Positions 30,236 through 41,952 are shown, counted from the stretch's first letter. The stretch is 64,000 nt of DNA from Paracoccus bogoriensis (GCF_019431455.1 NZ_JAHYSR010000002.1:1-64000); one strand, 5' to 3'. The notes: generated by a model from the letters alone, not told the origin. Numbers and translations: made by a program.

Positions 30236-31351
30236 TCAGACCTCGGTGGGGTTCGGGGTTGCGCGCAGATGAGCCAGAAACTCGCGGGGCCGCGCTTGCA
30301 GCGGCGCGATCCTGTCATCGCTCAGCGCGGCCAGGGCGGCGCGCATCGCCTCGGCCTCGGGCAACGGGCGGCAGGTCAGCATGTCGTCGATATCGGGAAA
30401 GAACGCCGCCTGCCCCGTGATGCCCGACAGCCAGGCATGAGAGGGCAGAAAGGCCTGGAACATGGCGCGGCGGCTTTCGGGGCCGAAAAATTCGATATCC
30501 GAGGCGGGCGGCAGATCAAGAGACGCCTGATTCTTCATCAGGAACTGCGCCAGAGTATTTGCTTCGGGCGGGGTCAGGACATGATTGGCCTGACGCACGA
30601 TCTCGACCAGGGCCGGATGCAGGCTTTTGTTCGCGCGCCGCGCGGGGATCATGCCGTCGGGAAAGTCGATGCCCGAATGCGTCATGAAATCGGCCTCGGA
30701 CCCGCCTGCGGCCAGAATATCGGCATAGTTCCGCAGCACCTTCGCGTCGCCCGGGACGCGGATCAGCCAGTCCTCGACGGCAAGGCGATAGTTGAAGTGG
30801 ATTGTCGCCTCGTAAGACCGCCAGCCCTCGCCCGCCAGAAGCCCCGCCCGCTCGCCGACCTTGACGCGCTGATTGTGCCAGGACGCCAGATATTCGTCAG
30901 GCCGCCTGAGCGCGCCATAGACCGAAAAGGTCGCATCGGGAAAGATCTGCGTCACGGCGTCGATCAGCTCTGGCTTGACGGCCCCGAAATTGGCGAAGGC
31001 CTCGGAACACAGGATCACCGCCTTGGGCTTCAGCTCGGCAACCTGCATCCGGATCGCGCGAATCATCTGCTGGCGCGCGGGCAACAGCGTAAACTGCCGC
31101 GGTATGGGGAAGTTTGCCGCCTCGGACATGAACTGATAGGCCAGCGCGCTATGGGGTTCGCGAACATTGGCGGTCAGCGCGGAAGCCCGGTCCCCCGACA
31201 GCATCCGTGCCGCGACCGAAGCCGCGCCCTGCATCTCGGTATAGGGATAGAGGATGCCGTTCCGGATCAGGCGGACCACGTTCTGCGACAGGAAGACCTG
31301 AAGCGACGTCGATCCGACCTTGTGATGACCGATATAGAGGCTGACATGCAT
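30236..31351 (-). CDS. Sulfotransferase-like P-loop protein
   Basis: A 371-residue protein with an N-terminal phosphosulfate-binding-type loop, IGHHKVGSTSLQVFL (residues 6-20), as in PAPS-dependent sulfotransferases. ALRRPDEYLASWHNQRVK matches the second (3'-phosphate-binding) motif. The rest is poorly conserved. It probably decorates the glycan made by its neighbours, but no acceptor is known. ATG 31351 is used, and its 5' neighbour is the divergent GT2 gene. The GlfT2-like gene follows 2 nt after its stop, so the two form an operon. Confidence 0.72.
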   Translation of the reverse strand: MHVSLYIGHHKVGSTSLQVFLSQNVVRLIRNGILYPYTEMQGAASVAARMLSGDRASALTANVREPHSALAYQFMSEAANFPIPRQFTLLPARQQMIRAIRMQVAELKPKAVILCSEAFANFGAVKPELIDAVTQIFPDATFSVYGALRRPDEYLASWHNQRVKVGERAGLLAGEGWRSYEATIHFNYRLAVEDWLIRVPGDAKVLRNYADILAAGGSEADFMTHSGIDFPDGMIPARRANKSLHPALVEIVRQANHVLTPPEANTLAQFLMKNQASLDLPPASDIEFFGPESRRAMFQAFLPSHAWLSGITGQAAFFPDIDDMLTCRPLPEAEAMRAALAALSDDRIAPLQARPREFLAHLRATPNPTEV

Positions 31352-31541
31352 CTTGCCTGTTCGTCTCCGATTCTGCGCGCGCTTCGTCTGGCCAAAGCCC
31401 ACCCGACCCGAGGCACCTACAGGCCTGGGCGGCCTGTCGCAAGCCATCCAGCGCTGCGTCGGCGGAAAAGCGACGGGCATTGCCGGGCCGGTCGGCGGCT
31501 GTTATGCACCCCCGTCCTTTTTGCATACAAGGCAAGTGCGC

Positions 31542-33778
<2,237 letters not shown>

Positions 33779-33802
33779 TCCGCGTCCGATCAAAAACCCG
33801 CC

Positions 33803-34345
33803 ATGACCAAGCCACGCCCCTTTGAACCGGATACCCGAATGCGCCCGATGCTGGACGAAATCCGGCAGCAGGATCGGCACGGGGTGGTCGGACCCGGGGA
33901 CAATCCGGTGGGCCATCACGCCTTTCTGTCGCTGGACCCAGAGGCGGGGATCACCGGCCGCTTTGCCTCGCGTCCCGGTCAGATCATCGAGCTGGAGCTA
34001 CAGCCCGCGCTTGGCGCCAAACCCCGCTGGCAGGGATTGCATCTGCCGCTTGGTCCGGTCGATCTGACCGATTCGGCGGCTCTGGGACTGATCGCGCGCA
34101 GCCTGGCCCCCTTGTCGATGACGACAAGGATCTGCCTGCGCTCGGGCGTGGGGGACGAGGTGATCGACGTGTTCATGCCGCGCCTCATGGTGTCCTACGA
34201 TCAACCGAGCCTTCACCACGACCTGATCGAGCCCGCCGCCATGCCCCAACTGCCGAAGCGGGCCGATTGGCGCGATATGATCCTGTTCTTCCGCCCAGGC
34301 CCGGTCAAACTGACGGTGCTGGACCTGCGGCTGTTCCTGGTCTGA
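33803..34345 (+). CDS. Uncharacterised protein in the galactofuranose cluster
   Basis: A 180-residue protein with no family I recognise, no signal peptide and no membrane helix. It starts 24 nt after glf in the same direction, so it is probably co-transcribed. It is rich in Pro and Leu, with beta-like segments GQIIELELQPAL and PVKLTVLDLRLFLV. It could act with the glycan enzymes or be a recent addition. No function is assigned. Confidence 0.6.
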   Translation: MTKPRPFEPDTRMRPMLDEIRQQDRHGVVGPGDNPVGHHAFLSLDPEAGITGRFASRPGQIIELELQPALGAKPRWQGLHLPLGPVDLTDSAALGLIARSLAPLSMTTRICLRSGVGDEVIDVFMPRLMVSYDQPSLHHDLIEPAAMPQLPKRADWRDMILFFRPGPVKLTVLDLRLFLV

Positions 34346-34348
34346 GCA

Positions 34349-35182
34349 TCAGGCCAGCCGTTCGGCGTGCCAGAAAACATGGTCGGCCATGAAGCTCTGC
34401 ACGAACCAATAGCTGTGGTCGAAGCCGGGCTGCATCCGGAACTGTCCGGGTTGGCGGCGGGCGATCATTGCATGAGCCAGCGCCTCGGGGCGCAGCAGAT
34501 CAAGAAACTGGTCGGTGCTGCCCTGGTCGATCAACACCTCTCCGGGATAGCCTCTCTCGGCCATCAGGATACTGGCATCATGGGCGCGCCACGTCGCCCG
34601 ATCCTCGCCCAGATAGGCGCTGAACTGCTTGCGGCCCCAGTCGGATTCGGTCGGATTCGCGATCGGCGCAAAAGCAGAGACCGAACGATAGCGGTCAGGA
34701 TGCGTCATCGCGATGGTCAGCGCGCCATGGCCGCCCATGGAATGGCCGGTGATGCCCATGGCCTCGGGATCAACGGCGAAATTCTCGCAGACAAGAGCGG
34801 GCAGTTCCTCGGTCACGTAATCCCACATGCGGAAATGCGGCTTCCAGGGGTCTTGCGTGGCGTTGACGTAGAAACCTGCGCCCTGGCCCAGATCAAAGGC
34901 CTCGTCATTGGCAACCCCTTCGCCGCGCGGTGACGTGTCGGGAAAGACGATGGCGATTTCGGCCTCGTCGCACCATTGCTGGGCGCCGGCCTTGGTCATC
35001 GCATTCTCATGCGTGCAGGTCAGGCCTGACAGATACCACAGGACCGGCACCTTGCCGAATTGCGCGGCCTCGGGAAGAAAGATCGCAAAGGTCATGTCTG
35101 TGCCGGTGGCCCGGCTGCGGTGGCGATAGACACCCTGCGTGCCGCGAAAGCTGCGGCTCTCGGAGATCGTTTCAAGGCTCAT
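34349..35182 (-). CDS. fghA: S-formylglutathione hydrolase
   Basis: A 277-residue alpha/beta-hydrolase that splits S-formylglutathione to formate and glutathione, the second step of glutathione-dependent formaldehyde oxidation. The nucleophile elbow is TGHSMGGHGAL. The N-terminal FLPEAAQFGKVPVLWYLSGLTC and late GFDHSYWF (catalytic His) are esterase-D signatures. ATG 35182 overlaps the GNAT stop by 11 nt. Formate would go to a formate dehydrogenase outside the window. Confidence 0.94.
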   Translation of the reverse strand: MSLETISESRSFRGTQGVYRHRSRATGTDMTFAIFLPEAAQFGKVPVLWYLSGLTCTHENAMTKAGAQQWCDEAEIAIVFPDTSPRGEGVANDEAFDLGQGAGFYVNATQDPWKPHFRMWDYVTEELPALVCENFAVDPEAMGITGHSMGGHGALTIAMTHPDRYRSVSAFAPIANPTESDWGRKQFSAYLGEDRATWRAHDASILMAERGYPGEVLIDQGSTDQFLDLLRPEALAHAMIARRQPGQFRMQPGFDHSYWFVQSFMADHVFWHAERLA

Positions 35183-35693
35183 CCAAGGCTCCTTTCAGCG
35201 TCTGGAACATGACCAGGGCATCGACCGGACCGTAATCGGGATGCATGAAGGCACCGGGCAGCCGACCGACAATCTGGAAGCCCGCCTTTTGCCAAAGGTG
35301 AATGGCATCTTCATTGGTCGAGACGACAAAATTGAACTGCATCGCGAGAAATCCCTGCCCTGCGGCCCATTCCTTTGCATGTTCGACCAATGCCCGGGCG
35401 ATGCCCCGCCCGCGCGCCGCCGGCGCGGTGGCAAACGAGGCATTGGCAACATGCGACCCGCCGCCCGCGCGGTTGCGCCCGACATGGCTGGTGCCCAGCA
35501 CGGCGCCATCAACCTCGGCCACAAAGGCGGTGAAGGGCTCGGCGAACCAATCCGCGATCGCTTCGTCGCGGGTGACATCGCGGGGCATGCAGTAGGTCTG
35601 ACCGGCCCGATAGACAGGTTCGAGGATGGACCAGATCGCGTCCTGATCGTCAGGGGTGGCGGGGCGAATGGCCACCCCGCTGGTCGCCGTCAT
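35172..35693 (-). CDS. GNAT-family N-acetyltransferase
   Basis: A 173-residue acetyltransferase with the acetyl-CoA loop APAARGRGIARALVEHA (motif A, R-x2-G-x-G/A) and the motif B segment DAIHLWQKAGFQIVGRLP. The closing HPDYGPVDALVMFQ is typical of YhbS/RimI-like members. The acceptor is unknown. It is translationally coupled to the ClpP-like gene by a 4-nt overlap and to fghA by 11 nt, forming a three-gene operon. Confidence 0.83.
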   Translation of the reverse strand: MTATSGVAIRPATPDDQDAIWSILEPVYRAGQTYCMPRDVTRDEAIADWFAEPFTAFVAEVDGAVLGTSHVGRNRAGGGSHVANASFATAPAARGRGIARALVEHAKEWAAGQGFLAMQFNFVVSTNEDAIHLWQKAGFQIVGRLPGAFMHPDYGPVDALVMFQTLKGALDEP

Positions 35694-36325
35694 TTCAGGT
35701 CGTCCACGCTGTGGATGACGCGGCCCAGCAGGCCGTAATCCAGCGCCTCGGCCGTGTTCAGCCAGAAGTCACGCTGCGTGTCCTTTTCGATCCGCTCGAC
35801 GCTCTGACCGGTCGCCTCGGCGAAAATATGGTTCAGCCGATCGCGCATCAGGCGCACCTGTTCAGCCTGGATCATCATGTCCGAGGACGTGCCGCCGATC
35901 CCGCCCGAGGGCTGGTGGATCAGAAAGCGCGTGTTCGGCAGGCAGAAGCGATTTTCCTTTTTCGCAGCCACGAAGATCAAGGCGCCAGCACTGGCGACCC
36001 AGCCCGAGCCGATGGTGCGCACGGTGGGGCGGATGAACTTGATCACGTCATGAATCATGTCGCCCGATTCCACATGCCCGCCGGGCGAGGAAATCAGCAT
36101 GTTGATCGGGTCATTGCTGTCTTCGGCCAGGGCCAGAAGATGCGCGACGGTGCGCTGCGCGAGCTTGTCGGTGATCGCGCCGGCGACGATCACCGTGCGC
36201 GACTTGAAATAGAGCTTGGCGATCCTGTCGCCTTCGGGCAGCCCGAGGCCGTTATCCCTGTCGCCCTTGTGGCGGCGGTCGTCTTCCTGATGGTCATCGT
36301 CATCGTCCAGCCACTGATGGCGCAT
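35690..36325 (-). CDS. ClpP-like serine protease subunit
   Basis: A 211-residue ClpP-family protein. The catalytic triad is present: the Ser in VASAGAL, His in FLIHQPSGG and Asp in KDTQRDFWL. The N-terminus is unusual, an acidic and His-rich stretch (LDDDDDHQEDDRRHKGD, residues 6-22) instead of the usual axial-loop sequence. No ClpX or ClpA gene is adjacent. ATG 36325 has an AAGGAGC ribosome site. It is probably a secondary ClpP paralogue; its substrates are unknown. Confidence 0.83.
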   Translation of the reverse strand: MRHQWLDDDDDHQEDDRRHKGDRDNGLGLPEGDRIAKLYFKSRTVIVAGAITDKLAQRTVAHLLALAEDSNDPINMLISSPGGHVESGDMIHDVIKFIRPTVRTIGSGWVASAGALIFVAAKKENRFCLPNTRFLIHQPSGGIGGTSSDMMIQAEQVRLMRDRLNHIFAEATGQSVERIEKDTQRDFWLNTAEALDYGLLGRVIHSVDDLK

Positions 36326-36405
36326 CGCCCTGCTCCTTCGTTTGTTCTTGCGGTAACGGCGGCGCATCAGCACCGCCGTTCTTTTACCTAAGCAGAGGTG
36401 AAGGA

Positions 36406-37533
36406 TCAGTAAAGAACGACCGAGCGGATCGATTCGCCGTGATGCATCAGCTCGAAGCCCTTGTTGATGTCTTCAAGCGGCATCGTGTGGGTGATCATGG
36501 GGTCGATCTCGATCTTGCCATCCATATACCAGTCCACGATCCGCGGAACGTCGGTGCGGCCGCGCGCCCCGCCAAAGGCTGTGCCTTTCCACACGCGGCC
36601 GGTGACAAGCTGGAAGGGGCGCGTGCTGATCTCGGCCCCCGCAGGGGCCACGCCAATGATGATCGACTGGCCCCAACCCCGATGCGTGCATTCCAGCGCG
36701 TCGCGCATGACCTTGACGTTACCCGTCGCGTCAAAGCTGTAATCGGCGCCGCCGATCTGGTCGAAGGGCGTCTTGGTCAGATTCACGATCTCTTGCACGA
36801 CGTTATCGACATTCTTCGGATTGATGAAATGAGTCATGCCGAAACGCTCGGCCATCGCCCTTTTGTCATCATTCAGATCGACGCCGATGATCATGTCGGC
36901 ACCTGCCAGACGCAGGCCCTGGATCACGTTCAGCCCGATCCCACCCAGACCGAAGACGACGGCCTTGGCGCCGATTTCCACCTTGGCGGTGTTGATGACG
37001 GCGCCAATCCCGGTGGTCACGCCACAGCCGATATAACAGATCTTGTCGAAAGGCGCGTCCTCGCGGACCTTGGCCACGGCGATCTCGGGCAGGACCGTGT
37101 GGTTGGCGAAGGTCGAACAGCCCATGTAATGGTGAATCGGCGTGCCATCCAGCATGGAAAACCGGGTCGTGCCGTCGGGCATCAGCCCCTGCCCCTGCGT
37201 CGCACGGATCGCGGTGCACAGATTCGTCTTGCCCGACAGGCAGGACGCGCATTGGCGGCATTCCGGGGTGTAGAGCGGAATGACATGATCGCCCGGCTTG
37301 ACCGAGGTGACGCCGGGGCCGACCTCGACCACCACGCCCGCGCCTTCATGGCCGAGGATCGCGGGGAAAATGCCCTCCGGGTCGGCACCCGAGCGGGTGA
37401 ATTCGTCTGTGTGGCAGATTCCTGTGGCCTTGATCTCGACCATGACCTCGCCGGCTTTCGGGCCTTCGAGGTTCACCTCCATCACTTCCAGCGGCTTGCC
37501 TGCCTCCAGGGCCACGGCGGCACGGGTTCTCAT
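36406..37533 (-). CDS. adhC: S-(hydroxymethyl)glutathione dehydrogenase (class III ADH)
   Basis: A 375-residue zinc alcohol dehydrogenase that oxidises S-hydroxymethylglutathione to S-formylglutathione. It has the catalytic-zinc residues in GICHTDEF and HEGAGVV, the structural-zinc cysteines in [17 protein letters not shown], and the NAD fold [12 protein letters not shown]. The C-terminal [13 protein letters not shown] is class III-specific. ATG 37533 gives GGAG 9 nt upstream and the usual 375-residue length. Paracoccus calls this enzyme FlhA. It acts just before FghA. Confidence 0.95.
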   Translation of the reverse strand: MRTRAAVALEAGKPLEVMEVNLEGPKAGEVMVEIKATGICHTDEFTRSGADPEGIFPAILGHEGAGVVVEVGPGVTSVKPGDHVIPLYTPECRQCASCLSGKTNLCTAIRATQGQGLMPDGTTRFSMLDGTPIHHYMGCSTFANHTVLPEIAVAKVREDAPFDKICYIGCGVTTGIGAVINTAKVEIGAKAVVFGLGGIGLNVIQGLRLAGADMIIGVDLNDDKRAMAERFGMTHFINPKNVDNVVQEIVNLTKTPFDQIGGADYSFDATGNVKVMRDALECTHRGWGQSIIIGVAPAGAEISTRPFQLVTGRVWKGTAFGGARGRTDVPRIVDWYMDGKIEIDPMITHTMPLEDINKGFELMHHGESIRSVVLY

Positions 37534-37577
37534 CGTCTGCATCTCCTCTGGCGGATCGGTCATGGCCAGCGCGGGCC

Positions 37578-37602
37578 GTCATGGCAGGGTTGCCGCCATG
37601 AC
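37578..37602. repeat. Inverted repeat between grpE and adhC
   Basis: GTCATGGC (37578-37585) and GCCATGAC (37595-37602) form an 8-bp stem around a 9-nt loop. There is no T run, so it is not a clear terminator. It could be the grpE 3' end stem or an operator near the adhC promoter. Confidence 0.4.
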
Positions 37603-37637
37603 AGGGATCTGCAAGTCGGAAGAAGGTTGTAGCGGCG

Positions 37638-38192
37638 TCAGGAAGCAGGCATCGACGACACACCGACCTTGGCCGGGCGCAAGAGACGGTCATGCAGGCG
37701 GAAGCCATTATCCATCACCTGGATGATGTGCCCGGCAGCCGTTCCGGGCACGGCCGCCTCGAACATGGCTTCGTGCAAGGCCGGATCGAACTTCTCGCCG
37801 GTGGCGGGGCGGATAACGGTCACACCGTGCCTGGCAAAGACATTGTCCAGCTCGCGCAGGGTCAGCTCGACCCCTTCGATCAGGGCTGCGGCGGCGGCAC
37901 GCTGTTCCTCGGTTGCGGCCTCCAGCGCACGGGTCAGCGCATCATGCACGGGCAGCAGATCGCGGGCCAGACGCGAGCCGCCATATTGTTCGGCATCGCG
38001 GCGATCCTTGTCGGCGCGCTTGCGGGCATTTTCCGCGTCGGCCAGCGCGCGCATGAACTTGTCGCGCAGCGCGTCGCGCTCGGCGGTCAGACGCGCGATC
38101 TCGTCTGCGGGATCGGCCAGAGGATCGGCCAGGGTGTCTTCCACGGTGTCGTCCAGGGGCTGCTCGTTCTGCTCGGTCATGGTTTTCATCAT
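37638..38192 (-). CDS. grpE: Nucleotide exchange factor GrpE
   Basis: A roughly 184-residue cochaperone that releases ADP from DnaK. A low-complexity acidic N-terminus (VEDTLADPLADPADE) leads to a long helix with RDKFMRALADAENARKRADKD, and then the beta-domain LHEAMFEAAVPGTAAGHI. Start ATG 38192 overlaps the hrcA stop by 4 nt; in-frame ATGs at 38189 and 38180 are alternatives. It follows hrcA in a heat-shock operon, and dnaK is not in the window. Confidence 0.93.
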   Translation of the reverse strand: MMKTMTEQNEQPLDDTVEDTLADPLADPADEIARLTAERDALRDKFMRALADAENARKRADKDRRDAEQYGGSRLARDLLPVHDALTRALEAATEEQRAAAAALIEGVELTLRELDNVFARHGVTVIRPATGEKFDPALHEAMFEAAVPGTAAGHIIQVMDNGFRLHDRLLRPAKVGVSSMPAS

Positions 38193-39244
38193 CCTTTCCG
38201 GCCGGACAGAACCCGCCCGACCAGTTGCGCGGTATAATCGACGATCGGCACGATCCGGCCGTAATTCAGCCGCGTCGGGCCGATCACGCCAACCGCGCCT
38301 ACGATCTTTCGGTCGGCATTCATATAGGGGGAAACGACCAGAGCGGAACCCGAAAGTGAAAAAAGCTTGTTTTCCGAACCGATGAAGATGCGGACGCCAT
38401 CGCCCTGTTCGGCCAGTTCCAGGAATTCCACGATGTCGCGCTTGCGTTCCAGATCGTCGAACAGCACCCGCACCCGGTCCAGATCGGCGATCTCGCTGGC
38501 CAGCAGGTTGGACCGTCCCCGCACGATCAGGCGGGGGTCGCTGCTTTCCTGATCCCAAAGCGCGATCCCCGACTGCACCAGTTCCGCAGCCATGACATCC
38601 AGCTCGGCCCGACGCGCCTCTATCTGCTGGACAACCTCGTTGCGCAATTCCGACAGGGTGCGCCCCTCGGCCATGGCATTCAGGAAATTCCCCGCCTCGC
38701 GCATCGAGGACGGCGTCTGGCCCGGAGGCGGGGTGAAGATGCGGTTTTCCACATGGCCGTCGGCAAAGACCAGCACGACCAGCGCGCGGTCTGCGCCAAG
38801 GCTGACGAATTCGATATGGCGGATCGGCGCCTCGCGCTTGGGCATCAGCACCAACGACGCCCCGCGCGTGATCGTGCTGAGCGCGGTGCTGACCCGGTCC
38901 AGAAGCACATTCGTGTCAGGCTCGTCCGTGCCAAGCGTCTGGTCGATGATTGCGCGGTCCTGGGGATCGACGGCATCGACCTCCATCATCCCGTCCACAA
39001 AAAGCCGCAGCCCCAGTTGCGAGGGCAGCCGGCCGGCCGAAACATGCGGGCTGTCCAGAAGGCCCAGATATTCCAGATCCTGCATCACGTTGCGGACCGT
39101 CGCCGCGCTGAGCTTTTCCGACAAGGCGCGCGTCAGGGTGCGAGAACCGACAGGCTCGCCCGTTTCCAGATAGGCTTCGACGACCCGGCGAAACACCTCG
39201 CGGGACCGTTCGTTCAGTTCATCCAGTAACGATTCGTGGCTCAT
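38189..39244 (-). CDS. hrcA: Heat-inducible transcription repressor HrcA
   Basis: A 351-residue repressor that binds CIRCE elements of groESL/dnaK-type operons. The N-terminal winged helix has SREVFRRVVEAYLETGEPVGSRTL and LSAATVRNVMQDLEYLGLL. The C-terminal part carries the VIGPTRLNYGRIVPIVDYTAQ block. The gene is divergent from rph, with 84 bp between starts. No CIRCE sequence is seen in that gap, so auto-repression is not evident. Confidence 0.95.
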   Translation of the reverse strand: MSHESLLDELNERSREVFRRVVEAYLETGEPVGSRTLTRALSEKLSAATVRNVMQDLEYLGLLDSPHVSAGRLPSQLGLRLFVDGMMEVDAVDPQDRAIIDQTLGTDEPDTNVLLDRVSTALSTITRGASLVLMPKREAPIRHIEFVSLGADRALVVLVFADGHVENRIFTPPPGQTPSSMREAGNFLNAMAEGRTLSELRNEVVQQIEARRAELDVMAAELVQSGIALWDQESSDPRLIVRGRSNLLASEIADLDRVRVLFDDLERKRDIVEFLELAEQGDGVRIFIGSENKLFSLSGSALVVSPYMNADRKIVGAVGVIGPTRLNYGRIVPIVDYTAQLVGRVLSGRKG

Positions 39245-39328
39245 GGCCCTGTCTTGTGATCCCCGTCGGGGTTGCGTGAAGGTGCCCTCGGGCGGTATGG
39301 GCAGGCAGTTTCACGAAAAGGATGAATC

Positions 39329-40042
39329 ATGCGCCCTTCCGGCCGGAATCTAAGCCAAATGCGTCCGATTTCAATTGAAACCGGGGTGATGCGCCATGCC
39401 GAGGGATCTTGCCTGATCCGCTGCGGCGACACGCATGTTCTCTGCACCGCTTCGATCGAGGACAGCACGCCGCGTTTCCTGAAAGGCACCGGGCTTGGCT
39501 GGGTCACGGCGGAATACGGGATGCTGCCGCGCGCGACGAATACCCGCAACCGTCGCGAGGCCGCGGCGGGTAAACAATCCGGTAGAACGCAGGAAATTCA
39601 AAGGCTTATAGGTCGTAGCCTGCGCGCGGGGATCGACCGCAGCGCATTGGGCGAGCGTCAGATCACCGTGGATTGCGATGTGATCCAGGCCGATGGCGGG
39701 ACGCGCTGCGCCTCGATCACCGGGGGCTGGGTGGCGCTGCGCCTGGCGGTGAACAAGCTGCTGAAGGCGGGCGCGATTACCAGCGATCCGATCATCGACC
39801 ATGTGGCGGCGGTGAGCTGCGGCATCTATGCGGGCCAACCCGTTCTGGATCTGGACTATGCCGAGGACAGCGAGGCCGGAACCGATGGCAATTTCGTGAT
39901 GACCGGCGCGGGTCGCCTGATCGAGGTGCAGATGTCGGCAGAAGGCGCGACCTTTTCGCGCGACGAGATGGCACAGCTTCTGGACATGGCCGAGGCCGGG
40001 ATGGCCGATCTGATCGCAGCCCAGAAGGCGGCGTTGGCATGA
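39329..40042 (+). CDS. rph: Ribonuclease PH
   Basis: A 237-residue phosphorolytic 3'-exoribonuclease that trims tRNA 3' ends. The family N-terminus MRPSGR is followed by [13 protein letters not shown], the RNA-binding [17 protein letters not shown], and DADGG-type [12 protein letters not shown]. Length is standard. It is co-transcribed with rdgB through a 4-nt ATGA overlap. In alphaproteobacteria the hrcA-rph-rdgB-hemW order is common. Confidence 0.96.
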   Translation: MRPSGRNLSQMRPISIETGVMRHAEGSCLIRCGDTHVLCTASIEDSTPRFLKGTGLGWVTAEYGMLPRATNTRNRREAAAGKQSGRTQEIQRLIGRSLRAGIDRSALGERQITVDCDVIQADGGTRCASITGGWVALRLAVNKLLKAGAITSDPIIDHVAAVSCGIYAGQPVLDLDYAEDSEAGTDGNFVMTGAGRLIEVQMSAEGATFSRDEMAQLLDMAEAGMADLIAAQKAALA

Positions 40043-40647
40043 GGGCTTTCACCGAAAAGCGTCTGCTGGTCGCCACGCATAACGCCGGCAAGCTGGACGA
40101 GATGCGGGCGCTTTTCGCCCCCTACGGCGTCGAGGTGATCGGTGCCGCCGAGGCCGGTCTGGCGGAACCTGCCGAGACCGAGGACAGCTTTGTCGGCAAT
40201 GCCCGCATCAAGGCGCGAGCCGCGGTCGCGGCGACCGGCTTGCCGGTTCTGGCCGATGACAGCGGGATTTCGGTCGATGCTCTGGATGGCGCGCCGGGTG
40301 TGCATACGGCCGATTGGGCCGAAACCGGCTCGGGCCGCGATTTCCGCATGGCGATGGAGCGGACCTGGGCTGCGATCCAGGCTACGGGCAAGCCCGCCCC
40401 CTATGGCGCGCAGTTCCGCTGCACGCTGGTGCTGATGTGGCCCGATGGACATGACGAAGTTTTCGAGGGCATCCTGCCGGGTCAAGTCGTCTGGCCTCCG
40501 CGCGGGACCGAAGGGCACGGCTATGATCCGATCTTCATGCCAGACGGTCATGACATCACTCTGGGCGAAATGTCGGCCGAACTGAAGAATAGCCTGAGCC
40601 ATCGCGCGATTGCTGTCGAAAAGATGATCGAGGCCATCCTTGCATAG
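40039..40647 (+). CDS. rdgB: RdgB/HAM1 non-canonical purine NTP pyrophosphatase
   Basis: A 202-residue house-cleaning enzyme that hydrolyses dITP/XTP to monophosphates. Motifs are [44 protein letters not shown] and [10 protein letters not shown], with [10 protein letters not shown] near the end. ATG 40039 overlaps the rph stop by 4 nt. Its last codons overlap a possible 50-codon frame (40640-40792). Confidence 0.95.
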   Translation: MRAFTEKRLLVATHNAGKLDEMRALFAPYGVEVIGAAEAGLAEPAETEDSFVGNARIKARAAVAATGLPVLADDSGISVDALDGAPGVHTADWAETGSGRDFRMAMERTWAAIQATGKPAPYGAQFRCTLVLMWPDGHDEVFEGILPGQVVWPPRGTEGHGYDPIFMPDGHDITLGEMSAELKNSLSHRAIAVEKMIEAILA

Positions 40648-40792
40648 GTCCACCACCGGATTACCCTTTGAGGTGCCGCCGGCCCTGCGCGAGGCATTGG
40701 GCGATGTGCCGTCAGAAGCGGCGATGATGGTCGCAAGGTTGATCCGAGCCGAACCGAAAATCGAGATCGAAGACTCGTCGTTTTGCGAATGA
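40640..40792 (+). CDS. Possible 50-residue protein between rdgB and hemW
   Basis: A TTG-initiated frame starts 8 nt before the rdgB stop end and finishes at TGA 40790-40792, which overlaps the hemW ATG as ATGA. Product pieces include STTGLPFEVPPALREALG and AAMMVARLIRAEPKIEIED. It fills the whole rdgB-hemW gap in the overlap style of its neighbours, which is the main reason to suspect a gene. GTG 40673 is an alternative start. No family is recognised. Confidence 0.35.
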   Translation: MHRSTTGLPFEVPPALREALGDVPSEAAMMVARLIRAEPKIEIEDSSFCE

Positions 40793-41952
40793 TCGTTCAG
40801 GACGACTGGCGCCATGGCGGTTTCGGACTGTATGTCCACTGGCCCTTTTGCGCGGCCAAATGCCCCTATTGCGACTTCAACAGCCATGTCTCGGCCTCGG
40901 TCGATCAGACGCGGTGGGCGCGGGCGCTGGCGTCGGAAATCGCCCGTCTGGCCGAGGAATTGCCGGGGCGGCATCTGGACAGCATCTTTTTCGGGGGCGG
41001 CACGCCTTCGCTGATGCTGCCCGAGACAGTGGATCATGTCCTGCGCGCCGCCAGGGCCGCTTGGGGCTTTGCCAACCACATCGAGATTACGCTGGAGGCC
41101 AACCCGACCAGCGTGGAACGCGCGCGCTTTCGCGGCTTTGCCGAAGCGGGGGTCAATCGCGTCTCGATGGGAATCCAGGCGCTGAACGACCGCGATCTGC
41201 GGGCGCTTGGCCGGACGCATGACGTTGCCGAGGCACGGGCCGCCTTTGAGGTGGCGCGGAGCGTCTTCCAGCGCGTCAGCTTTGACCTGATCTATGCGCG
41301 TCAAGGTCAGGATCGCGCCGCCTGGCAGGCCGAACTGCGCGAGGCGCTGGCGATGGCAGCGGACCACCTGTCGCTTTACCAGCTGACCATCGAGCCGGGC
41401 ACCGTCTTTGGCCGCCGTGCCCAGGCCGGGACATTGCGGGGCCTGCCGGACGAGGATCTGGCGGCGGATATGTATCTGGACACGCAGGACATCTGCGAGA
41501 AAGCAGGGCTGCCGGGATACGAGATCTCGAACCATGCCGCTCCGGGCGCCGAGAGCAGACACAACCTGATCTATTGGCGTCAGGGTGACTGGGCTGCGAT
41601 TGGACCTGGCGCCCATGGCCGGATCACCCTGCCCGGAGGCCGCTTCGCAACCGAGGCACATCTTTCGCCGGGAGCATGGCTGAACGCTGTCGAGACATCC
41701 GGCAACGGCGAATCCCTGCGGGAGGCCGTGCCCTCGTGCGAGCAGGCAGCCGAACTTTTGCTGATGGGGCTGCGCCTTTCGGAAGGGATCAGCGAAAGCC
41801 GTCACGCGAGGCTCTCCGGTGCTTCGCTGTCGTCCGACGCGGTCGCGCGATTGGAGGCTCTGGGCATGATCACGCGCGCGTCGGACCGGCTGCGCGTGAC
41901 CGAGGCCGGGCGACCGGTTCTGAACGCGATCCTGCGAGAACTGGTGGCCTGA
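40789..41952 (+). CDS. hemW: Radical SAM heme chaperone HemW
   Basis: A 387-residue radical-SAM protein formerly called oxygen-independent coproporphyrinogen oxidase. The cluster motif is CAAKCPYCDFNSH. IFFGGGTPSLM, LEANPTSV, VSMGIQALNDRDLRALGR and the HLSLYQLTIEPGT region are typical of HemW rather than HemN. It inserts heme into respiratory enzymes. ATG 40789 is used; an upstream TTG (40783) is possible. It overlaps the small preceding frame by 4 nt. Confidence 0.92.
   Translation: MIVQDDWRHGGFGLYVHWPFCAAKCPYCDFNSHVSASVDQTRWARALASEIARLAEELPGRHLDSIFFGGGTPSLMLPETVDHVLRAARAAWGFANHIEITLEANPTSVERARFRGFAEAGVNRVSMGIQALNDRDLRALGRTHDVAEARAAFEVARSVFQRVSFDLIYARQGQDRAAWQAELREALAMAADHLSLYQLTIEPGTVFGRRAQAGTLRGLPDEDLAADMYLDTQDICEKAGLPGYEISNHAAPGAESRHNLIYWRQGDWAAIGPGAHGRITLPGGRFATEAHLSPGAWLNAVETSGNGESLREAVPSCEQAAELLLMGLRLSEGISESRHARLSGASLSSDAVARLEALGMITRASDRLRVTEAGRPVLNAILRELVA

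Noticed and set aside
39245..39328. CIRCE element in the hrcA-rph gap
   Set aside because: No TTAGCACTC-N9-GAGTGCTAA or close variant is seen.
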